A stretch of DNA of 64,000 nucleotides from Streptomyces pilosus (GTDB taxonomy: Bacteria > Actinomycetota > Actinomycetes > Streptomycetales > Streptomycetaceae): NCBI RefSeq assembly GCF_014649835.1, contig NZ_BMTU01000001.1, positions 62,001-126,000 on the forward strand. Direction: 5' to 3'. Below are positions 11,867 through 19,955 of this stretch, piece by piece (position 1 is the first letter of the stretch; each line of letters starts with the position of its first letter). Both the position numbers and the translations under genes were made by a program. The notes beneath the pieces were generated by a model that saw only the letters and a program-made list of their open reading frames with translations, was not told the origin of the DNA and made no database searches.

Positions 11867-12923
11867 TCCGGTGGCCGGCGGGCACGACCTCGGCCACCAC
11901 GGGGACGCCGAGGTCCGCGACGCCGGGTCCGCGCTGGTCGACCTCGCGGTGAACGTCCGTACGGACACGCCTCCGGCGTGGCTGCGGGAGCACATCGCCG
12001 CGTCGCTGTCCGGGCTCGCCGCCTACCCGGACGGCCGGGCCGCGCGGGCCGCGGTGGCGGCGCGGCACGGGCTGCCGGTGGAGCGGGTCCTGCTGACGGC
12101 CGGAGCGGCGGAGGCGTTCGTGCTGCTGGCGCGGGCCCTGAAGGTGAGCCGGCCGGTGGTGGTGCATCCGCAGTTCACGGAGCCGGAGGCGGCGCTGCGC
12201 AACGCCGGGCACACGGTGGACCGGGTGCTGCTGCGGGAGGAGGACGGCTTCCGGCTGGACCCGGCGGCGGTGCCCGAGGAGGCCGACCTGGTCGTGATCG
12301 GCAATCCGACCAACCCGACGTCGGTGCTCCATCCGGCCGCCGTCGTGGCCGGGCTCGCCCGTCCCGGGCGGACCCTGGTGGTGGACGAGGCGTTCATGGA
12401 CGCGGTGCCGGGCGAGCGGGAGGCGCTGGCCGGGCGGACGGACGTGCCGGGACTGGTGGTGCTGCGCAGCCTCACCAAGACGTGGGGGCTGGCGGGGCTG
12501 CGGATCGGCTACGTCCTGGCGGGCGAGGACACCGTCGCGGAACTGCAGCGGGCCCAGCCGCTGTGGCCGGTGTCCGCACCGGCGCTGGCGGCGGCGGAGG
12601 CGTGCGTGGGTGCGGCGGCCCTCGCCGAGGCGGCGGAGGCGGCGGAGCGTGTCGCGGCGGACCGGGCGCATCTGGTCACGGGACTGCGTGGCCTCGCCGG
12701 CCGCGGGGTGCGGGTCGTGGAGCCGCCGGAGGGGCCCTTCGTGCTGGTGCGGCTGCCGGACGCGGGGGTGGTACGGGAGCGGCTGCGCGCCGCGGGGTAC
12801 GCGGTGCGGCGGGGGGACACCTTCCCGGGGCTGGGCGCGGAGTGGCTGCGGGTCGCCGTCCGCGACCGGGGGACGACGGACGGCTTGCTGGACGCCCTGG
12901 GCCAGGCGCTGCGCACCGTCTGA
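11856..12923 (+). CDS. cobC: CobC-like PLP-dependent aminotransferase/decarboxylase
   Basis: This 355-residue fold-type I enzyme of the histidinol-phosphate aminotransferase family has its PLP lysine at K208 in SLTKTWGLAGLRIGY and the GNPTNPTS motif upstream. In cob clusters such proteins are assigned as CobC/CobD-type L-threonine-O-3-phosphate decarboxylases making the aminopropanol arm of the nucleotide loop. From sequence alone it could be a true aminotransferase. The N-terminal 30 residues are His/Asp-rich and not part of the fold. The ATG lies 11 bases inside cbiX, and the gene ends 60 bases before a hairpin terminator. Confidence 0.85.
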   Translation: MRTDPVAGGHDLGHHGDAEVRDAGSALVDLAVNVRTDTPPAWLREHIAASLSGLAAYPDGRAARAAVAARHGLPVERVLLTAGAAEAFVLLARALKVSRPVVVHPQFTEPEAALRNAGHTVDRVLLREEDGFRLDPAAVPEEADLVVIGNPTNPTSVLHPAAVVAGLARPGRTLVVDEAFMDAVPGEREALAGRTDVPGLVVLRSLTKTWGLAGLRIGYVLAGEDTVAELQRAQPLWPVSAPALAAAEACVGAAALAEAAEAAERVAADRAHLVTGLRGLAGRGVRVVEPPEGPFVLVRLPDAGVVRERLRAAGYAVRRGDTFPGLGAEWLRVAVRDRGTTDGLLDALGQALRTV

Positions 12924-12983
12924 CGTCGCCCGCGCCGCCCCGCCCCGGATGTGGGGCTCCGCCCCGGACCCCGGTCCCCGGAC

Positions 12984-13013
12984 GCCGGAGGGGCCGAAGT
13001 CAGCCCCTCCGGC
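12984..13013. terminator. Bidirectional hairpin terminator between cobC and the LAETG gene
   Basis: A perfect 11-bp inverted repeat, GCCGGAGGGGC (12984-12994) and GCCCCTCCGGC (13003-13013), has an 8-base loop. The loop includes the stop codon of the minus-strand gene. It forms the right half of the repeat element that also occurs in cobB. Confidence 0.8.
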
Positions 13014-13938
13014 CCCGGCGGGACACCGCCACCGCCGTGGCGCCCGCGGCGAGCAGGGCCGCCGCGCCGACCGCGACGTACGGGGTGACCGCGTCGCCTC
13101 CCGTCTCGGCGAGGCCGGCCTCCGCGGAGGGAGCGGCCCGCTCCGCGCGCGCCCCCTGCGGCCGGACGCCGTCGGCCGCGGGAGCGGCGGGAGCCTCCGG
13201 CGTCTCGCACGCGGCCTCGGCCAGGGTGAGCGTGCCCTCGACCTCGGCCACGTTCAGCTTCAGCGGGTCGACGGACACCGCGAGCCGCAGGGCGGTGGCG
13301 GCGGCCGTCGTCGACGTGGTCTCGGTCTTCGACAGGTCCAGCCGGACCTCGCCGACGCCGGGTACCGCGACCCGGGTGGGGCCGCCCGCGGTCAGCGCCA
13401 CACGCTTGCCGAGGACCGTCACCGCGGCGGGCAGGGTCACCGAGGCGTGCGGGCTGCGCCCGGCCTCGCAGACCGCCCTGGAGCTCACCGCCTCGAGTTC
13501 GACGACCGACAGCAGCGGCAGACCCGGGACGTGCAGCCGGGCCTCGGCGAGGGTGCTGGAGGCCTCGGCCCGCCCCCCGTCCACCGTCGCCTTCGCGTCG
13601 GCCGCCTCCGCCCGCAGCACGCTGAAGGGCTTGCCGCCGTCGACGCCGTCGAGGCGTGCGGTGAGGGCCGCCCTCCGCGCGCTCCCCGGCGCCCGGACCT
13701 CGTTGAGGGAGACGGCGAGCGGGGCGTGCACGGTCTTGTTCAGCAGGGCCACGTCGAGCCCGGTGCGCAGCACGGCGGCGCTCGCACTCCCGCTCCCCCC
13801 GGTGGCGTGCGCGGGGCCCGCGCCGGTCAGCGCGGCGGGCCCGGCGGCGAGGGCGGTGGCCGCGGCGACGGCCGCCCAACGGCGTGCGTGTGTACGGACG
13901 TTGATGGAGTACAAGGTGGTGGGACCCCCATGGGACAC
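13000..13938 (-). CDS. Sortase-anchored surface protein (SCO1860-family, LAETG)
   Basis: The protein has up to 312 residues. It has an N-terminal signal peptide (hydrophobic AAVAAATALAAG core, cleavage after AHA near residue 46) and an Ala/Thr/Val-rich repetitive extracellular part. At the C-terminus are a sortase signal LAETG at residues 276-280, a hydrophobic stretch and the basic tail SRRGRRG. LAXTG is the motif used by Streptomyces class E sortases, so it should be covalently wall-anchored. The function of the family is unknown to me. Start choice is weak: the GTG at 13938 has no good ribosome-binding site, and a TTG eight codons in is an alternative. It is convergent with cobC and sits between the cob and amidohydrolase genes. 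Confidence 0.82.
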   Translation of the reverse strand: MSHGGPTTLYSINVRTHARRWAAVAAATALAAGPAALTGAGPAHATGGSGSASAAVLRTGLDVALLNKTVHAPLAVSLNEVRAPGSARRAALTARLDGVDGGKPFSVLRAEAADAKATVDGGRAEASSTLAEARLHVPGLPLLSVVELEAVSSRAVCEAGRSPHASVTLPAAVTVLGKRVALTAGGPTRVAVPGVGEVRLDLSKTETTSTTAAATALRLAVSVDPLKLNVAEVEGTLTLAEAACETPEAPAAPAADGVRPQGARAERAAPSAEAGLAETGGDAVTPYVAVGAAALLAAGATAVAVSRRGRRG

Positions 13939-14090
13939 GACTGGGACCCGGAAAGGATGTCCGCGCGAACAGCCGACCGTCAGCGATCCGCCGGCTCTTC
14001 ACTCCTTCGGGGAGACCCGGTGGTTCCGTTCGAATCCCGGGGCACGGCTGTTCCCCGCCGTCACCCTCCTGCGCACCACGGGGCGCGCCC

Positions 14091-15182
14091 CTAGGCGACC
14101 ACGCGCCCGTTGAGCACCACCCGGCGCGGATCGGTCAGCGCGGTCACGTCCGCGCGCGGGTCGGCGCCGTAGACCACGAGGTCGGCCGGGGCACCCTCGT
14201 CCAGGCCGGGGCGGCCGAGCCACTTCCTGGCCGCCCAGGTGCCGGCGGCCAGCGCTGCGAGGGGCGGGATGCCGGCCCTGGTGAGCTCCGCGACCTCCTC
14301 GGCGGCCAGACCGTGCGGGAGCGACCCGCCGGCGTCCGTGCCGACGAAGACGGGGACGCCGGCGTCGTAGGCGGAGCGGACCGTGTCGTAGCGCCGTGCG
14401 TGGAGCCGGCGCATGTGGGCGGACCAGCGGGGGAACTTGGACTCGCCGCCGTCGGCGAGCGCGGGGAAGGTGGCGATGTTGACGAGGGTGGGGACGATCG
14501 CCACGCCCCGCTCGGCGAACAGCGGGATGGTCTCGTCGGTGAGGCCGGTGGCGTGCTCGACGCAGTCGATGCCGGCCTCGACCAGGTCCCGCAGGGAGTC
14601 CTCGGCGAAGCAGTGCGCGGTGACCCGGGCGCCCAGCCGGTGCGCCTCGGCGATGGCCGCCTCGACGGCGCCGCGCGGCCAGCAGGCCGACAGGTCGCCG
14701 AGGTCGCGGTCGATCCAGTCGCCGACCAGTTTCACCCAGCCGTCGCCCCGCCGGGCCTCCCGGGCGACGTACGCGGTGAGGTCCTCGGGCTCGACCTCCC
14801 AGGCGTAGTTCCGGATGTAGCGGCGGGTGCGGGCGATGTGCCGGCCGGCCCGGACGATCTTCGGGAGGTCGTCGCGGTCGTCGGTCCAGCGGGTGTCGGA
14901 GGGCGAGCCGGCGTCGCGCAGCAGCAGGGCGCCGGCGTCGCGGTCGGTGAGCGCCTGCTTCTCGGCGACCTCCGCGGGCACCGCGCCGTGCCGGTCCAGG
15001 CCCACGTGGCAGTGGGCGTCGACCAGCCCGGGCAGCACCCAGCCGTCGACGGTACGGACGTCGCGGGCGCCGGCGGGGCGGTCGTAGGAGATCCGCCCGC
15101 CGACGACCCACAGCTCGTCGCGGACCTCGTCCGGGCCGACGAGGATCCGCCCCTTCACGTGCAGCACCGCGCGCTCAGTCAT
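14091..15182 (-). CDS. Amidohydrolase-superfamily metal-dependent hydrolase
   Basis: This 363-residue protein has a small N-terminal beta-sandwich segment and a TIM barrel. Metal ligands are visible in GLVDAHCHVG (HxH), then AHCFAED and CVEHATG in the middle, and FVGTDAGGSL near the C-terminus. This is the imidazolonepropionase/prolidase-like branch of amidohydrolases acting on cyclic amides, peptides or triazines; the substrate is unknown. I chose the ATG at 15182, three codons inside a GTG, because AGGG precedes it at good spacing. It is followed, 20 bases away, by nothing co-directional; the ABC importer genes lie upstream on the same strand and could be co-transcribed. Confidence 0.82.
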   Translation of the reverse strand: MTERAVLHVKGRILVGPDEVRDELWVVGGRISYDRPAGARDVRTVDGWVLPGLVDAHCHVGLDRHGAVPAEVAEKQALTDRDAGALLLRDAGSPSDTRWTDDRDDLPKIVRAGRHIARTRRYIRNYAWEVEPEDLTAYVAREARRGDGWVKLVGDWIDRDLGDLSACWPRGAVEAAIAEAHRLGARVTAHCFAEDSLRDLVEAGIDCVEHATGLTDETIPLFAERGVAIVPTLVNIATFPALADGGESKFPRWSAHMRRLHARRYDTVRSAYDAGVPVFVGTDAGGSLPHGLAAEEVAELTRAGIPPLAALAAGTWAARKWLGRPGLDEGAPADLVVYGADPRADVTALTDPRRVVLNGRVVA

Positions 15183-15203
15183 ACCCGGCACCCTAGCCAG
15201 GCC

Positions 15204-16001
15204 CTAGGACGACCCGCCCACCTGGTCCGAGGTCTCCTCCTCGACGTCCGCCATGGCGGGGTCGAGGAGGCGGGAGAGGAAGTGGCGGGTGCGTTCGTGG
15301 CGGGGGCTGCCGATGACCTGTCCGGGCGTGCCGTCCTCGACGATCACGCCGCCGTCCATGAAGACCACCCGGTCGGCGACCTCGCGGGCGAAGGTCATCT
15401 CGTGGGTGACGACCATCATCGTCATGCCCTCGTCCGCCAGCATCCGCATCACGGCGAGCACGTCGCCGACCAGCTCCGGGTCGAGGGCCGAGGTCGGCTC
15501 GTCGAACAGCATCACCTCGGGTCCCATCGCCAGGGCCCGGGCGATGGCGACCCGCTGCTGCTGGCCGCCGGAGAGGGAGGACGGGTAGGCGTCCGCCTTC
15601 TCCGCGAGGCCCACCCGCCGCAGGTTCTCCGCGGCGGTCCTCGCGGCCTCGGCCTTGCCCCGCCGCAGCACCCGGCGCTGCGGCAGCGTCAGGTTCTCGG
15701 TCACGGTGAGGTGCGGGAACAGGTTGAACTGCTGGAAGACCATGCCGATGCGGCGGCGTACGGCGTCGATGTCGACGTCGGGGTCGGTGAGTTCCGTGCC
15801 GCCGACGAAGACCTGACCGCCGGTGGGCTCCTCCAGCAGGTTGACGCACCGCAGCAGGGTGGACTTGCCGGACCCGGACGGGCCGATGACGCAGACCACC
15901 TCGCCCTGGCCGACCTCCAGGTCGATGCCGCGCAGCACCTGGTTGTCGCCGAAGGACTTGTGCAGGCCGCTGACGCGGATCTCGGGCGTGCTCGCGGTCA
16001 T
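15204..16001 (-). CDS. Polar amino-acid ABC importer, ATP-binding protein
   Basis: This 265-residue ATPase of the GlnQ/HisP type has Walker [10 protein letters not shown] (residues 40-48), the Q-loop [12 protein letters not shown] typical of amino-acid importers, signature LSGGQQQRV, Walker [12 protein letters not shown] and the switch His in VVTHEM. The ATG at 16001 overlaps the permease stop by 4 bases (ATGA). A 25-residue acidic tail follows the core. It should power the permease and binding protein encoded just upstream. Confidence 0.94.
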   Translation of the reverse strand: MTASTPEIRVSGLHKSFGDNQVLRGIDLEVGQGEVVCVIGPSGSGKSTLLRCVNLLEEPTGGQVFVGGTELTDPDVDIDAVRRRIGMVFQQFNLFPHLTVTENLTLPQRRVLRRGKAEAARTAAENLRRVGLAEKADAYPSSLSGGQQQRVAIARALAMGPEVMLFDEPTSALDPELVGDVLAVMRMLADEGMTMMVVTHEMTFAREVADRVVFMDGGVIVEDGTPGQVIGSPRHERTRHFLSRLLDPAMADVEEETSDQVGGSS

Positions 16002-16834
16002 TTCACGGCCTCCTGGGCCTTGGCCTCCATACGGCGCACGACGAAGCCGAGCGGGATCGTGATCAGCAGGTAGCACAGGCCGGCCACCAGGATGGGGGTG
16101 GAGTTGGCCGTCTGGCTGGCCAGGTCGCGGCCGTACTTGGACAGCTCGCGCTCCTCCAGGGTCACGCCGAGGAACAGCACCAGCGAGGAGTCCTTGAAGA
16201 GCAGGACGAGTTCGTTGGTGAGCGGCGGGAGGATGATCCGGAACGCCTGCGGGATGATGATGGAGATCATGGCCCGGGCGGGCGAGAAGCCCAGCGAGCG
16301 GGCCGCCTCCATCTGTCCCTTGGGCACGGCCTGGATGCCGGCCCGGATCGTCTCCGCCATGTACGCGGCAGCCACCAGGCCGAGCGCGAGGGCGACCTTG
16401 CCGTAGGTGCCGCCGATGATCTCCGTGCCGGGGAAGGCGAGCGGTACGGCGACACCGATGAAGATGAAGATCAGCAGGGCGGGCAGGCCGCGGAAGATCT
16501 CGATGTAGATGCCGGCCAGCCAGCGGTAGGGCCCGACGGACGACAGCCGCATCAGGGCGATCACCATGCCGAGCGCGAGCCCGACGGCGAAGCCGGTCAC
16601 CGTGAACAGCACGGTGTTCTTCAGCGCCAGCGTGATGACGTCCGGGAACATCCGCTCGGCGATGTCGACCTGCGCGAACTGGTTCTGCAGCCTCCCCCAG
16701 TCGGCCGAGACCGCGAAGGCGATCACGGCCGCGACGAAGACGGCGTACTGGATGCCGCGTGACAGGGTGCGCTTCTGCCGCCGGGTCAGGCCCTTCTTCT
16801 TCGGCTGGAGCGGCACCTTCTCCGTGTCGGTCAC
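15998..16834 (-). CDS. Polar amino-acid ABC importer, permease
   Basis: This 278-residue membrane protein of the HisM/GlnP family has a basic N-terminus, about five transmembrane segments and the cytoplasmic EAA loop [20 protein letters not shown] that docks on the ATPase. It starts at GTG 4 bases after the stop of the binding-protein gene and overlaps the ATPase gene by 4, so all three are translated together. Only one permease gene is present, implying a homodimer. Confidence 0.93.
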   Translation of the reverse strand: MTDTEKVPLQPKKKGLTRRQKRTLSRGIQYAVFVAAVIAFAVSADWGRLQNQFAQVDIAERMFPDVITLALKNTVLFTVTGFAVGLALGMVIALMRLSSVGPYRWLAGIYIEIFRGLPALLIFIFIGVAVPLAFPGTEIIGGTYGKVALALGLVAAAYMAETIRAGIQAVPKGQMEAARSLGFSPARAMISIIIPQAFRIILPPLTNELVLLFKDSSLVLFLGVTLEERELSKYGRDLASQTANSTPILVAGLCYLLITIPLGFVVRRMEAKAQEAVK

Positions 16835-16838
16835 GGGA

Positions 16839-17690
16839 TCAGGAGGCGGCCGGCGAGGCGGCGGACTCGTCGTAGGGGCCGATCCACTGCTCGTACAGCT
16901 TCTTGTACGTGCCGTCGGCCCTGGCGTCGGCGAACGCCTTGTTGATCGCCTCGCGCAGCGCGGTGTTGCCCTTCTTCACCGTGACGCCGTACTCCTCGCC
17001 GGTGTCGATCTGCTCGGCGACCTCGAAGGCGTCGGCGTTGGCCTTGTCCTTCAGCCAGCCCTGGACGACGGGGTAGTCGATGACGACGGCCTTGACCTGG
17101 CCGGTGCGCAGGCCGTTGAGGACGGCGTCGGAGGACTCGAAGGAGACCGGGTCGAGGCCCTCCTTCTTGACGTGGTCCTCGCCCGTGGTCTGCGCCTGGG
17201 CGCCGAGCGCGACCTTCCGGGACTCGACGTCCGCCAGGGAGGTGACACCGCTGCCCTTGGTGACGAGGACGGCCTGGGTGGCGTTGAAGTACGGGTCGGA
17301 GAAGTCGACGTTCTTCTTCCGCTCCTCGGTGATGGTCATGCCGGCCGCGGCCAGGTCGCACTCGCCGGAGTTGAGGAAGGCGCCGGTCTTGAAGTTCTCG
17401 AAGGGCGTGTCGACGATCTCCTGCCGCACGCCGAGGTCCTCGGCGACCAGGTCGATGAGCGCGACGTCGAAGCCCTGCACCTTGCCGTCGATCTCCGACT
17501 GGAAGGGCGGGTAGGGAAGGTGGGTGCAGGTGGTGAGCTGACCCGCCTTGACGAGTTCGACGCCGCCGGCGGCGGTCTTGGAGCCGCTTCCTCCGTCGTC
17601 GCTGGAGGTGCAGGCGGTCAGCAGCACCAGCCCGGCCGTCGCGGTGGTGGCGGCCAGCATGCGGGTCCGGCGGCCGGGGAGCGTCTTCAC
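16839..17690 (-). CDS. Amino-acid ABC importer, lipoprotein substrate-binding protein
   Basis: This 283-residue periplasmic-binding-type protein (SBP_bac_3 family) has an N-terminal lipoprotein signal ending LLTAC with lipidated Cys27. The motif GFDVALIDLVAEDLG and the later GECDLAAAGMTITEER are characteristic of polar amino-acid/glutamine binding proteins; the exact ligand is unknown. The GTG start has AGGAGG 7 bases upstream. Transcription very likely starts at the promoter at 17725-17752. Confidence 0.93.
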   Translation of the reverse strand: MKTLPGRRTRMLAATTATAGLVLLTACTSSDDGGSGSKTAAGGVELVKAGQLTTCTHLPYPPFQSEIDGKVQGFDVALIDLVAEDLGVRQEIVDTPFENFKTGAFLNSGECDLAAAGMTITEERKKNVDFSDPYFNATQAVLVTKGSGVTSLADVESRKVALGAQAQTTGEDHVKKEGLDPVSFESSDAVLNGLRTGQVKAVVIDYPVVQGWLKDKANADAFEVAEQIDTGEEYGVTVKKGNTALREAINKAFADARADGTYKKLYEQWIGPYDESAASPAAS

Positions 17691-17724
17691 GGGGAGCCTC
17701 CTGTCAGGGAACTGAACGTTCCGA

Positions 17725-17752
17725 TTATAAGGATGTATTTGAGGTCCTCAAA
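17725..17752 (-). promoter_or_regulatory. Sigma-70-type promoter overlapping a perfect palindromic operator
   Basis: Reading leftward, TTGAGG (-35) and TATAAT (-10, 17725-17730) are 16 bases apart. The -35 lies inside the perfect palindrome TTTGAGG-T-CCTCAAA (17738-17752). A repressor bound there would exclude polymerase, so the amino-acid importer is probably ligand-controlled. The regulator is not identifiable in the window. Confidence 0.75.
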
Positions 17753-17877
17753 CCAAACCGATGGCTGGAGGGCCCGCCTGCCTGGGAACCCTGCGGTCGG
17801 GCTCCCCCACGGGCGAAGGTTTACCCTCGACCTCGTCGTACGTACCCGCGCAGCCGCGAAGCAAAGAGAGCCCCGAC

Positions 17878-18978
17878 GTGACCCACCTCCTCCTCGACCT
17901 GCCCCCGATGAGCGCCGCGCACTTCGCCTCGATCGAGGACCGGGTGGCGCGGCTGCTGAGCACGACGCAGGACGTCGTCCTCATGCAGGGTGAGGCGCTG
18001 CTGCCGCTGGAGGGCGCGATCCGCGCGACCGCCGGCCCCGGCACCACCGCGCTGAACGTCGTCACCGGCCCCTACGGGCAGACCTTCGGCGACTGGCTGC
18101 GGGACTGCGGCGCCACGGTGATCGACCTGACGGTGCCGTTCCACACGGCGGTGACGGCCGAGCAGGTCCGGAGCGCCTTCGCGGAGCACCCGGAGATCGA
18201 CTTCGTCTCCCTGGTGCACGCGGAGGCGGCCACCGGGAACACCAACCCGGTCGCGGAGGTCGGCGAGGTGGTGCGGGCGCACGGGGCGCTGTTCTACCTG
18301 GACGCGGTGGCGTCCGTCGGGGCGGAGCCGGTGCTGCCGGACGCGTGGGGTGTGGACCTGTGCGTGATCGGGGCGCAGAAGGCGATGGGCGGCCCGGCCG
18401 GGGTGTCGGCGGTGTCGGTGAGCGAGCGGGCGTGGGCGCGGATGGCGGCGAACCCGCGGGCGCCGCGCCGCTCGTACCTGTCGCTGCTGGACTGGAAGGA
18501 ACGCTGGATCGACGGCGGCCGCAAGGCCCTGCTGCACGCGCCGGCGCAGTTGGAGATGCTGGCGCTGGAGGCGTGCGTGGAGCGCATCGATGCGGCCGGC
18601 CTCGACGCGGTGATGGGCCGGCACGCGTCGGCCGCGGCGGCGACGCGGGCGGGCGCGGTGGCACTGGGCGGCGGTCTGGAGCCGTACGTGCGCGACGCGG
18701 CGGAGGCCGCCCCGGTCGCCACGACACTGCGGGCGCCGTCCGGCACGGTGGCGTCCGACCTCGTGGCCCGCGCCCTGTCCGCCGACCCGGACCTCCCGCT
18801 GGCCGCCGGCGGCGGGGCACTGGCGGGCGAGATGATCCGGGTCAACCACTACGGGCCGCAGGCGCGGCCGGGCGCCGTGCGGGCGAGCCTCGCCGCGCTG
18901 GGGGCTGCCCTCGGTGAGACGGGCCTGGACGTGGACACGGACGGTGCCCTGCGGGCCGCAGACGCCGCCTGGCGCTGA
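17878..18978 (+). CDS. Class V aminotransferase (alanine-glyoxylate-like)
   Basis: This 366-residue fold-type I PLP enzyme has the PLP lysine at K168 in IGAQKAMGGPAGVS. The VVTGPYGQTFGDWL and DAVASVGAEPV segments match the serine-pyruvate/alanine-glyoxylate group. The GTG at 17878 follows AAAGAGAG; an in-frame upstream extension to 17761 runs through the promoter of the divergent operon and is not credible. It is divergent from the amino-acid importer, so it may act on the imported amino acid, but that is inference. Confidence 0.87.
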   Translation: MTHLLLDLPPMSAAHFASIEDRVARLLSTTQDVVLMQGEALLPLEGAIRATAGPGTTALNVVTGPYGQTFGDWLRDCGATVIDLTVPFHTAVTAEQVRSAFAEHPEIDFVSLVHAEAATGNTNPVAEVGEVVRAHGALFYLDAVASVGAEPVLPDAWGVDLCVIGAQKAMGGPAGVSAVSVSERAWARMAANPRAPRRSYLSLLDWKERWIDGGRKALLHAPAQLEMLALEACVERIDAAGLDAVMGRHASAAAATRAGAVALGGGLEPYVRDAAEAAPVATTLRAPSGTVASDLVARALSADPDLPLAAGGGALAGEMIRVNHYGPQARPGAVRASLAALGAALGETGLDVDTDGALRAADAAWR

Positions 18979-19193
18979 TCGGGCGCGGGGCCCGGTGGCC
19001 TCGCCCGGAAACAACGGGCGGGTCACCGGGGGATGAATTCCAGGTATTCCCGAAATCATTCGCGCGCCTTCCCCCGACGCATTCCATCGCTTATTTTTCT
19101 GTTATCCGGCGAGCGGCTTCCCGTCTTCTTCTGCCCCGATCCTCCGGACCTAAACACCACGATTCCGCGAGCATTCCGGGGCCCCTCACGGGA

Positions 19194-19209
19194 GTTACGC
19201 ACTTGTGAC
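19194..19209 (+). promoter_or_regulatory. Candidate GlnR-type box upstream of ectA
   Basis: GTTAC-GCACTT-GTGAC has two GTNAC half-sites 11 bases apart, the spacing of GlnR a/b sites. GlnR has been reported to repress ectABCD in S. coelicolor. The match is short, so this is only a candidate. Confidence 0.4.
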
Positions 19210-19246
19210 CGGTTCCACAAGCGATCCCTTTTGTCGCGTATGCACC

Positions 19247-19275
19247 GGGACAAAGTGGGTATTTCGCCGTAGTTT
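19247..19275 (+). promoter_or_regulatory. Candidate ectA promoter
   Basis: GGGACA (19247-19252), 17 bases, then TAGTTT (19270-19275) gives a plausible housekeeping-type promoter. It would leave a leader of about 90 bases that includes the hairpin at 19346-19369. The -35 matches the consensus only in its ACA half. Confidence 0.35.
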
Positions 19276-19345
19276 CGCGCGGCCCCGCCCGTACGCGCGA
19301 TAACACAGATCGAGCCGCCACGTAACCCCGGCAGACGATGCAATT

Positions 19346-19369
19346 TTGAATTTACCTGGGTAAGTTCAA
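19346..19369 (+). promoter_or_regulatory. Inverted repeat over the ectA ribosome-binding region
   Basis: TTGAATTTACC (19346-19356) and GGTAAGTTCAA (19359-19369) pair at 10 of 11 positions across two bases. The only Shine-Dalgarno-like sequence before the ATG at 19375, GGGTAAG, is in the right arm. In RNA it would fold into a hairpin hiding the initiation region; in DNA it is a 24-bp operator-like dyad. Confidence 0.6.
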
Positions 19370-19374
19370 TTCGC

Positions 19375-19881
19375 ATGACTGCCGCACAAGCAGACCTGCA
19401 AATCGACCGCCCCACCGTGGCGGACGGAGCCGAGCTGTGGCGGATAGCCAGGGACTCGAAGGTCCTCGACCTGAACTCGTCGTACAGCTATCTGCTGTGG
19501 TGCCGTGACTTCGCCGCCACGTCGGCCGTCGCTCGTGACGAGCGCGGCGAGCCGATCGGCTTCGTCAGCGGATACCTGCGTCCGGAGAGCCCGCGCACCC
19601 TGCTCGTCTGGCAGGTCGCGGTCGACGCCTCGCACCGCGGCCGCGGCCTGGCCGCCGCCCTGCTGGACGGCCTGGCCGCCCGGACCGCGGCCGAGCACGG
19701 GGTGGACACCGTGGAGACCACCATCACGCCGGGCAACACCGCGTCCGAGCGCCTGTTCACCGCGTTCGCGGAGCGTCACGGCGCCCTGCTGGAGCGCGAG
19801 GTGCTGTTCGACGCCGGCCAGTTCCCCGACGGACCGCACGACCCCGAGGTCCTGTACCGCATCGGGCCGTTCGCCCTCTGA
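19375..19881 (+). CDS. ectA: L-2,4-diaminobutyrate acetyltransferase
   Basis: This 168-residue GNAT-fold enzyme acetylates the 4-amino group of L-2,4-diaminobutyrate, the second step of ectoine synthesis. The acetyl-CoA loop VAVDASHRGRGLAAALL and the family segments LDLNSSYSYLLWCRDF and ETTITPGNTASERLF are present. There is no good Shine-Dalgarno; the weak GGGTAAG lies in the hairpin just upstream. It is first in the ectABCD operon, 74 bases before ectB. Confidence 0.97.
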   Translation: MTAAQADLQIDRPTVADGAELWRIARDSKVLDLNSSYSYLLWCRDFAATSAVARDERGEPIGFVSGYLRPESPRTLLVWQVAVDASHRGRGLAAALLDGLAARTAAEHGVDTVETTITPGNTASERLFTAFAERHGALLEREVLFDAGQFPDGPHDPEVLYRIGPFAL

Positions 19882-19955
19882 CCGGCCCGCCCGCCCGACC
19901 CCCCCCGATCTTCCGACTCCCTCTGACTTCCCACGCCACCGAGGAGCGATTCGTC

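Larger units (their letters stand above)
18979..19374. other. 396-base AT-richer intergenic region upstream of ectA
   Basis: No gene is seen. The region is clearly richer in A/T than its surroundings and crowded with dyads: CTTGTG/CACAAG (19202-19221), TTTGTC/GACAAA (19230-19254) and the long inverted repeat at 19346-19369. A GTTAC-N6-GTGAC pair is at 19194-19209. These look like osmotic and nitrogen control signals for ectABCD. Confidence 0.7.

Noticed and set aside
14020..14045. GTTCGAATC resembling a tRNA T-loop
   Set aside because: The flanking bases cannot form a T-stem, and no acceptor, D or anticodon arm can be drawn on either strand.
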